Shown piece by piece: positions 1 through 5,371 of a stretch of DNA of 13,115 nt (positions are counted from its first letter, which is position 1; the number at the start of each line of letters is the position of its first letter). The position numbers and the translations under genes were made by a program. Source of the stretch: Clostridia bacterium (GTDB lineage Bacteria; Bacillota; Peptococcia; DRI-13; DTU073); assembly GCA_028709105.1 (NCBI GenBank), contig JAQVYD010000024.1, positions 1 to 13,115 on the forward strand, read 5' to 3'. The notes under the pieces were generated by a model, which was not told the origin of the DNA, did no database searches, and saw only the letters and a program-made list of their open reading frames with translations.

Positions 1-187
1 CTTGTAACGGAAGTTGATGAGCGGCAGCCAGAGTCTTTAATTGATCATAATCAAGCAGTATTTCCACCGCGCGGTATTCTTTCTCTGCCTGCCACCGATA
101 AACACCAAGCACTAAAGAAACAACCAAGCCTAAAATAAGACAAGCTATGCCCACCCATTGCAGGTGTTTTTGCTTAAACAACATCAT
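1..187 (-). CDS. DUF5693-like membrane-anchored protein, N-terminal part only
   Basis: This is the beginning of a gene that leaves the window on the left; about 62 codons are visible. It starts with two adjacent ATG codons (187 and 184). A GGAGG at 193-197 sits 5 and 8 nt from them, so the second ATG is slightly better placed. The protein has a short basic start (KQKH), one hydrophobic segment at about residues 11-28, then RWQAEKEYRAVEILLDYDQL followed by KTLAAAHQLPLQ. A single N-terminal membrane anchor followed by a V/E-I-x-L-D-Y-D-x-L-K-x-L-A stretch matches my memory of the DUF5693 family in Bacillota, often found beside csaB. The function of that family is unknown. It follows the upstream oxidoreductase gene after 43 nt with no terminator, so co-transcription is likely. 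The family call rests on only about 60 residues. Confidence 0.6.
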   Translation of the reverse strand, partial: MMLFKQKHLQWVGIACLILGLVVSLVLGVYRWQAEKEYRAVEILLDYDQLKTLAAAHQLPLQ

Positions 188-230
188 CTCCGCCTCCACA
201 GACGACTAAAATCGACATTTTTTACCTAAA

Positions 231-2075
231 TTATACCGAGACTAAAAGAAATTTATATAAATTAGCCAATAAGACTAACATTTCAGCAAAACTAGGTGTT
301 TCTTCCCAATCCACAATCCGCTCGACCAGTTCTTCACTTAAAATCTCTTTTTCCTGTAAAAGATTACGCGCCTGAGCAAAAGATAACTTTCTCCCCGTCA
401 GCCCTTCCGCCACAGCAATAACCATGCCCTTTTGCTTAATGGTCAGCGGTATTTCCACCCGTCTCAGTTTAACCCGGGGATTCCGTTCATAGGCCACACG
501 AAGCACTTTGTTTAACTTGTTTTCCAAATTCCACTTATTAATCTTGCGCTCCAACTGATAATCATTATCATAGCCGCCTTCAATTAACCCTAATTCTCTA
601 GTGATCCTCACCCCCGGATAAGCCCAATGATCCATGACGACAGGCCGGGGAGGGATATAATCCTCGAGATAGGCCCCTTGTGCCTTCAATCTTTCCTGCA
701 CCCACTTCATGGCAGTACGTGACCCCGTCATTTCTCGAAAAGGAATTCCTTCCCGGATTGAATAAACACAAGCTACCCCCGCTGCCTCTCCCGTCACCAT
801 CCCCACCGGCAGAACACGCGCACTGCCATGCGGCAGAGAATCATAAGAAGCGCTCCTGCCGACGACAAGCAAATTCTCCACATCTAAAGGTACCAAACAA
901 CGGAAAGGGATCCCATAAATAGCCGGTTTCCCAATAACATTACCGGAATTGGCGGGGTTAGTAGGCTGCACATCGACCGGATAACTGCCATAACCAATTT
1001 TATCCCAATGGTCACGATTTTCCAAAACATCAGTAATCGTTAAACGGTATTCCCCCTGAATATGACGAGTCTCCCGCACATACAACTGCTCAGCCGTGCC
1101 TACAAAAGCAGCATTTTCAAAACCGGCAAAGTTCTTACGCATAAACTCAACAATGTGCGGAATCTCCTTTTTCCCTCTGGCAATCCCCTCCGCCTTAGAA
1201 ACAGGATCCAAACTATCAACACCAAAAATAAGCAAAGCATTAACTAAAACATCCCCATTTTTTTGCCGGGCTAAATTAGGACCGCGAAAACGCATCAACG
1301 GATCCCGCGGAACGTAGCCTTCCGCTTCCGTACCATAGCCCCAGGCCGCTACCTTATCCGCCCCTGTATGAGGGTTCTTATCTTCATGTTTGAGATACTG
1401 GATCACCCGATCCCAATTAACTCCGGAAACCTCAAAAACCAGGGTTACCCCCATCAAAAGTCCTTTTTCACCATAATCCTCCCCGCCAATAGTATAAGGG
1501 ACTCCTGCCTGTGCGGCAAGGTCGGCATCTGTTGTCGCATCAATCACCCGTAAACCTAAGTATTTGACTGTAAAACCATTTTCTTTGACCTCGACTCCTG
1601 CTAGTTTATTCCCTTCCACCAGCGGAGCAATTACTTCTGTATTTAAAAGAAGAGTAAGATTTTTTTCCCTCTTCACTTTCTTAAGAAAATAAGCTTTAGC
1701 CTCTTCCAAATCAAAGGCATTCCCCAAATCTTTATAAAACTCTTCAAAAATCCCTCTCGTCAACAACTCCTGCTGCGGGCCATGATTCATGTCCAGAAAA
1801 TTCAACCGGCCTAAAGTCATCAACCCGCCCAAAACATCATCATCCTCAATCAGTAAGGTTTTCAACCCATTACGAGCTGCCGAGAGCGCAGCGGCAACCC
1901 CTTCCGGTTCTCCCCCGATAACAATGACATCATAAGCCGCCTGCCCATTAATGGTAGGGCCGGGGACAGGAAGACTCCACTTATAATAACCGTAAACAAC
2001 AGCCATAATTAACAAACCGCTCAGCACGCTGAGGATAATTCTCCGCTTGGTCTGCTTCTCTTTTTCCGGTTTCAA
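231..2075 (-). CDS. membrane-anchored FAD-dependent oxidoreductase (FAD_oxidored family), paralog A
   Basis: A 614-residue flavoprotein of the FAD_oxidored (PF12831-like) type; the substrate is unknown. The start is TTG at 2075, 9 nt from a GGAGG at 2085-2089. Residues 13-31 form a hydrophobic segment preceded by a basic stretch (TKRRIIL, residues 9-15), so the catalytic part should lie outside the membrane. The Rossmann beta-alpha-beta begins at Tyr48-Asp49 and reads GGEPEG at 54-59, so Glu56 replaces the second Gly of GxGxxG. The ribose-binding acid is likely Glu77. LGGLMT follows. Two further stretches are near-identical in the neighbouring paralog: RETRHIQGEYRLTITDV (about 332-348) and GRSASYDSLPHGSARV (about 405-420, probably FAD-contacting). 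The C-terminal 100 residues diverge from the paralog and may be a separate small domain. No cysteine cluster for Fe-S is visible. The fold is well supported; the reaction cannot be assigned. Confidence 0.85.
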   Translation of the reverse strand: MKPEKEKQTKRRIILSVLSGLLIMAVVYGYYKWSLPVPGPTINGQAAYDVIVIGGEPEGVAAALSAARNGLKTLLIEDDDVLGGLMTLGRLNFLDMNHGPQQELLTRGIFEEFYKDLGNAFDLEEAKAYFLKKVKREKNLTLLLNTEVIAPLVEGNKLAGVEVKENGFTVKYLGLRVIDATTDADLAAQAGVPYTIGGEDYGEKGLLMGVTLVFEVSGVNWDRVIQYLKHEDKNPHTGADKVAAWGYGTEAEGYVPRDPLMRFRGPNLARQKNGDVLVNALLIFGVDSLDPVSKAEGIARGKKEIPHIVEFMRKNFAGFENAAFVGTAEQLYVRETRHIQGEYRLTITDVLENRDHWDKIGYGSYPVDVQPTNPANSGNVIGKPAIYGIPFRCLVPLDVENLLVVGRSASYDSLPHGSARVLPVGMVTGEAAGVACVYSIREGIPFREMTGSRTAMKWVQERLKAQGAYLEDYIPPRPVVMDHWAYPGVRITRELGLIEGGYDNDYQLERKINKWNLENKLNKVLRVAYERNPRVKLRRVEIPLTIKQKGMVIAVAEGLTGRKLSFAQARNLLQEKEILSEELVERIVDWEETPSFAEMLVLLANLYKFLLVSV

Positions 2076-2228
2076 TAAATAATGCCTCCCTTCTTTTTGA
2101 AAACCAACGTTTCTTTCTATAATATAATTCGCTACACACCATCATTAACCTGCTCTTTATCTGAAGTTTCGCCCTCCCTCTTTGAGCATATCCTCGTAAG
2201 ATAAAGGGAACCCCTTACCCAGCTTATG
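2076..2228 (-). other. intergenic gap between the two oxidoreductase genes
   Basis: These 153 bases hold no gene. On the minus strand there is an AT-rich TATATTATA element at 2118-2126 about 45 nt before the TTG start. It looks like a -10 box but has no convincing -35 partner. A short AAGGG/CCCTT hairpin (2204-2216) lies just after the upstream stop codon but is not followed by a T run, so I do not call a terminator. Read-through from the upstream paralog is the simplest model, with a weak internal promoter possible. Confidence 0.3.
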
Positions 2229-4070
2229 CTAATCCGCTGCATTAGCTGTATAAAGAAGTGCTGCCAAGACATACAATTCCCCAAAAGTCGGGTTATCCTC
2301 TACAGCAGTATAATATTTCCCCTCTTCCTCTGTCAAAAACCCTTTCTCCATAAGTATCGCCACCGCCTCTGCAGGGCTAACGGCACACCCTGTTAAAACC
2401 TGTACCGCCGCGGTAAGCAAATGACCGCGCGTAATGTTTTCCGGGAAATTAAATTCCTCTGTACCCATAGTGATCTGATTAAACACATAATTAGCATCCC
2501 AATAATGAATCGGGGTATCCAAGTGATAGTCATTGGCATAACCGCCGGCAGCCAACCCTAATTCCCGCATGACCCGCAGTCCCGGATAAGCCCAATGCTC
2601 CATCACCGCAGGTCTGGGCGGGGTATAAGCCACCAAATACGCTCCTTGCTTTTTTAACTGCTCCTGTACAGCCCTAACTGCTGCTTGATCCCGGCTTAAT
2701 TCCCGAAAACCCAGCCCCTTTTCCAGGGAATAAGCGGCGGCAACCCCGGCGGCTTCTCCGGCCGCCATCCCGACCGGAATAACCCGCGCACTACCATGAG
2801 CCAAGGAATCATAAGAAGCACTTCGGCCCGCCACCAGTAAATTTTCCACCTGTAAAGGAACAAGGCAACGGAAAGGGATGCTATAAAGAGCCGGTTTACC
2901 AAGCACATTCCCCAAATTATCAGGAGCCGTAGGCTGAAGATCAACAGGATAACTACCGTGAGCAATCCTGTCCCAATGGTCCTTATTTTCTAAAACGTCA
3001 GTAATCGTCAAACGATACTCCCCCCGGATATGGCGCGTTTCTCTGACATAAAGGCGTTCTGCCGTATCCACAAATTTAACCCGGGCAAAACCGGGGAAGT
3101 TTTTGCGCATAAATTTAATCAGATGAGGAATTTCGGCTTTACCGCGCACCAGTGCCTCCGCCTTAGAAGCAGGATCAAGACTATTCACCCCAAAAATAAG
3201 CAAAGCATTGACTAAAACCGTTCCATCCTTTTGCCGGGCCAAATTAGGTCCCCGGAAACGCATCTGCTCGTCATGGGGCTGATAAGCTAAGGCTTGCTCC
3301 CCATACCCCCAAGCTACCTTCCAATTAGCCCCGGCGTAAGGGTCACCCCACCCGCTCTTAATCTTACTAAGCAGCCTCAGCCAATTATTATAAAGAAAAA
3401 CATAAGGCCAATTAACCTCTTTCACCCGAAAAACCAAGGTTACCCCCATCAATTCACCTTTTCGCCCATAATCCTCAGCCCCTATAGTATATGGCACTCC
3501 CGCCGCAGCCGCTACATCGGCATCGACCGTAGCATCAATCAGCCGGGAACCAAAATAATCTTTACTTTCCCCCTTTTCCTTGACCCTCACCCCCAGCAAT
3601 GTCTTACCCTTCATTAGGGGAGCGACAAAGGTTGTGCCCAACTTTAAAGCAATCTTTTCCTCCTTTTGGACAAGCTGCCTAAAGTATTGTTTAGCTTCGG
3701 CCAAGTCAAAGGCATTACCCATTTCCTTATAAAACTCGGCGAAAATGCCCCTCGTCAGTAACTCTTTCTGTGGACCATAACTCATATCCAAAAAATTCAA
3801 ACCGCCCAAAGTCATCAACCCGCCCAGAGCCTCGCCCTCCTCAAGCAAAAGAGTATGCAAGCCATTACGGGCCGCCGAAACTGCTGCCGCAATTCCCTCC
3901 GGTTCGCCCCCTACCACAATAAGGTCATAAACCGTGTCCTCTTTAGCAACGGCCTTTGTCGGCACCGAGCATACACCTAAAGACAAACATAAAAAAACCA
4001 CTGTTGTTTTCTTAATCATATTTTTAATCATATTCCTAATTATTCTAATTATTTTTTTACTTGTTCGCAA
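2229..4070 (-). CDS. secreted FAD-dependent oxidoreductase (FAD_oxidored family), paralog B
   Basis: A 613-residue paralog of the gene that follows it, similar along nearly the whole length except the last 100 residues. I place the start at TTG 4070, which has AGGGG at 4079-4083 with an 8-nt spacer. From this start Tyr48-Asp49 and GGEPEG (54-59) fall at exactly the same residue numbers as in paralog A. A longer reading from TTG 4103 lacks a ribosome site, and ATG 4031 has only AGGA 3 nt away. The N-terminus is basic (residues 1-21), then hydrophobic (about 22-36), with a candidate cleavage site after TKAVA (42), so it looks secreted rather than anchored. Shared motifs include LGGLMTLGGLNFLDM, RETRHIRGEYRLTITDV and GRSASYDSLAHGSARV. 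It is the first gene after a 122-nt gap holding a possible promoter and an inverted repeat. The substrate is unknown; non-covalent FAD is assumed from the family. Confidence 0.84.
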   Translation of the reverse strand: MRTSKKIIRIIRNMIKNMIKKTTVVFLCLSLGVCSVPTKAVAKEDTVYDLIVVGGEPEGIAAAVSAARNGLHTLLLEEGEALGGLMTLGGLNFLDMSYGPQKELLTRGIFAEFYKEMGNAFDLAEAKQYFRQLVQKEEKIALKLGTTFVAPLMKGKTLLGVRVKEKGESKDYFGSRLIDATVDADVAAAAGVPYTIGAEDYGRKGELMGVTLVFRVKEVNWPYVFLYNNWLRLLSKIKSGWGDPYAGANWKVAWGYGEQALAYQPHDEQMRFRGPNLARQKDGTVLVNALLIFGVNSLDPASKAEALVRGKAEIPHLIKFMRKNFPGFARVKFVDTAERLYVRETRHIRGEYRLTITDVLENKDHWDRIAHGSYPVDLQPTAPDNLGNVLGKPALYSIPFRCLVPLQVENLLVAGRSASYDSLAHGSARVIPVGMAAGEAAGVAAAYSLEKGLGFRELSRDQAAVRAVQEQLKKQGAYLVAYTPPRPAVMEHWAYPGLRVMRELGLAAGGYANDYHLDTPIHYWDANYVFNQITMGTEEFNFPENITRGHLLTAAVQVLTGCAVSPAEAVAILMEKGFLTEEEGKYYTAVEDNPTFGELYVLAALLYTANAAD

Positions 4071-4103
4071 AAGGCACACCCCTGAAATTATTTTCTCCGG
4101 CAA

Positions 4104-4122
4104 ACTTAAATTTCATTTAAGT
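4104..4122. promoter_or_regulatory. 19-bp perfect inverted repeat, candidate operator
   Basis: The arms ACTTAAAT and ATTTAAGT are perfect inverted copies separated by three bases (TTC). The repeat lies 34 nt before the chosen start of paralog B and overlaps the -10 element of the best promoter candidate. A symmetric AT-rich site there is what a dimeric repressor would use. A small stem in the leader RNA is the alternative. AT-rich DNA gives such repeats by chance fairly often, but 8 bp with no mismatch is above the usual background. Confidence 0.35.
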
Positions 4123-4138
4123 ACATCTATTCTCTCAA
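4110..4138 (-). promoter_or_regulatory. possible sigma-A-type promoter for the oxidoreductase genes
   Basis: Reading the minus strand, TTGAGA (4133-4138) is followed after 17 bases by TGAAAT (4110-4115). These match the TTGACA and TATAAT consensus at 5 of 6 and 4 of 6 positions. Transcription would begin near 4103, leaving about a 33-nt leader before the TTG start at 4070. It lies just downstream of a hairpin at the end of the preceding gene, a sensible place for a new unit to start. The match is modest and no experiment supports it. Confidence 0.33.
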
Positions 4139-4177
4139 AAAACTTTAAAATTAACAAGCCTCTTCCTCTAAAAAGGC

Positions 4178-4207
4178 AAAGTCTCTTTTCTTTTAAAAAG
4201 AGACTTT
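4178..4207 (-). terminator. hairpin overlapping the stop codon, possible weak terminator
   Basis: A perfect 12-bp stem (AAAGTCTCTTTT at 4178-4189 with AAAAGAGACTTT at 4196-4207) encloses a 6-nt loop that contains the stop codon of the HExxH protein gene. On the transcribed strand it is followed by GCC and then five Ts (4171-4175). The stem is AT-rich and the T run is short and offset by 3 nt, so termination may be partial. Its place at the end of the gene, before a possible promoter, supports the call. Confidence 0.45.
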
Positions 4208-4921
4208 AGCCCGCTCCTTCATCTTCCTCATCACATAAGCGAGGTCACTCAAATCTAAATAACCGATCTTCCATCTATCTACTACAAAGTTGTGATCATT
4301 ATATGCGAAACCACTATCGACAATCTCTTTAATCGGTTTATATCCTTGCATTAACAATTTCCCGAATCCGAGATAAACCGCAGTTACATCAGTAAGAATC
4401 TCATTATCTTCTTCCGGAAAAAGCTCCAGATTATAATAAAACAAAAAATTATGCATACATTCATGCACTAAAATAGCAATGATCTGTTGAAGATTATAAC
4501 GCAGATCCTTATATAAGTGCAACTCCCAGCTTATTTTGCCATGGGCTTCGTATAAACCGGAGATACTATCCGAATTCAAATCATCTACGATTACTTTAAC
4601 CGTATTATAAACCCCTGTATGTGCAACGATGCTGTCAGCTAATTCTTGTAAAGCTTCAGGAGAAAATTTATTTTTTTTTAACTCCTTCCTTATTTCAGCA
4701 GGTACTTGATAAACACCCTCCCCGCAAATCTTCTTACTACAAGTTTGTTTTTGGATATAGGCGATTTTATCATCTAAAACGGCATCTTTTTCTTTGTAAA
4801 AAACAGGTTCATCTCTTAATGTCGCTAATTTTTTAAATAAAAAAACAATATATCTTACCAGATACTTTAGCATGACGATGAGCAACAATATTAATAAAAA
4901 GGAAAGCATTAAATTAACCAT
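4193..4921 (-). CDS. membrane-anchored HExxH putative zinc metallopeptidase, unnamed family
   Basis: A 242-residue protein with one hydrophobic N-terminal segment (about residues 4-29) followed by a basic stretch (FKK), which predicts a single anchor with the rest probably in the cytoplasm. The core has HECMH at 153-157, a classic HExxH zinc site with Glu154 as catalytic base. Downstream lies NEILTDVTAVYLGFG (173-187), where Glu174 is a candidate third zinc ligand 17 residues after the second His and Asp178 follows in E-x3-D spacing, as in gluzincin-like peptidases. Two cysteines at 61 and 66 could bind metal or pair. The start is ATG 4921, with AAGGTG at 4929-4934 and a 7-nt spacer. It lies 68 nt after the DUF3467-like gene. 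I do not recognise the exact family, and neither the substrate nor any link to glycan synthesis can be stated. Confidence 0.7.
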   Translation of the reverse strand: MVNLMLSFLLILLLIVMLKYLVRYIVFLFKKLATLRDEPVFYKEKDAVLDDKIAYIQKQTCSKKICGEGVYQVPAEIRKELKKNKFSPEALQELADSIVAHTGVYNTVKVIVDDLNSDSISGLYEAHGKISWELHLYKDLRYNLQQIIAILVHECMHNFLFYYNLELFPEEDNEILTDVTAVYLGFGKLLMQGYKPIKEIVDSGFAYNDHNFVVDRWKIGYLDLSDLAYVMRKMKERAKVSF

Positions 4922-4961
4922 TGAGCATCACCTTAACCGCTTCACCATTTTCCTTTAAGCT

Positions 4962-4977
4962 AAAAGCTTAAGCTTTT
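4962..4977. repeat. 16-bp perfect palindrome in a short intergenic gap
   Basis: AAAAGCTTAAGCTTTT is a perfect palindrome in the 68-nt gap between the two small genes. It partly overlaps a second inverted repeat, TTAAGCT-AAA-AGCTTAA (4955-4971), so two mutually exclusive small stems can form. No T run follows on the transcribed strand, so it does not look like a terminator. It could be a protein site or simply chance in AT-rich sequence. Confidence 0.3.
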
Positions 4978-4989
4978 CTATTCCTTTTT

Positions 4990-5274
4990 CTATTCCTCTT
5001 CCTCCAAGCTCATGCCAATATTGCGATTATATTCTTTTTCGTAATCCTTCCCAATTAAAAATAAAGACATCAATAAATGCTCCAATATTTCCACAGGCAA
5101 AGCTATCCTGGAGAGGATTTCCACGGCATTAAACCCCTTGGTATCACCTTGCTTAGCCAAAACACCAAAGTCTAGTAATATTTCAGTTTCAGAATAACCT
5201 ATTCGGTATGTATTACACTGCGTAGCCTTTTCCTGCCCTTCAGCCATACTTATTGCGAGGTTTTCAATATCCAT
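4990..5274 (-). CDS. small DUF3467-like protein
   Basis: A 94-residue acidic protein with no signal or membrane segment. The start is ATG 5274, with a very strong AGGAGG at 5282-5287 and a 7-nt spacer, so it is very probably translated well. Residues 21-37 (CNTYRIGYSETEILLDFG) followed by RIALPVEILEHLLMSLF and KDYEKEYNRNIG resemble the layout of DUF3467. As I recall that family, it has an N-x-V-R-V-x-x-S-x-x-x-F-x-L-x-F-G half, then R-I-x-x-x-P-x-x-x-x-x-L and a closing Y-E-x-x-x-G. The family has no known function. It ends in four glutamates. It follows the large membrane protein gene after a 97-nt gap that has no clear terminator, so it may be the start of a separate unit or a tail gene of the polysaccharide operon. 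Confidence 0.6.
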   Translation of the reverse strand: MDIENLAISMAEGQEKATQCNTYRIGYSETEILLDFGVLAKQGDTKGFNAVEILSRIALPVEILEHLLMSLFLIGKDYEKEYNRNIGMSLEEEE

Positions 5275-5371
5275 CTTTATCCCTCCTAAACTAACTTAAT
5301 CTTTTCGTCTTTATTTTCTAATTAAACAAATTTTCGAAAATCCCTGCCAAAACAACTGATAAAGTGCAGAA

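Noticed and set aside
680..922. Plus-strand 80-codon reading frame with a proline-rich protein
   Set aside because: It is an antisense shadow of a conserved oxidoreductase gene with low-complexity composition and no family resemblance. The other plus-strand frames are alike.
3969..4070. Lipoprotein signal on paralog B
   Set aside because: The cysteine at residue 34 is preceded by L-G-V. A lipobox needs Gly, Ala or Ser just before the cysteine, and a better A-x-A cleavage site follows at residue 42.
4071..4103. Longer N-terminus for paralog B from TTG 4103
   Set aside because: It has no ribosome site. The TTG at 4070 has AGGGG 8 nt away and makes the protein line up residue for residue with paralog A.
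3934..4209. Plus-strand 91-codon reading frame
   Set aside because: It runs antisense over the signal region and a non-coding gap, is low-complexity (FLIIFLIIF) and has no ribosome site.
5330..5341. ATTTTCGAAAAT palindrome after the large membrane protein gene, as a terminator
   Set aside because: It is short and AT-rich and no T run follows on the transcribed strand. The 97-nt gap shows no other clear signal.
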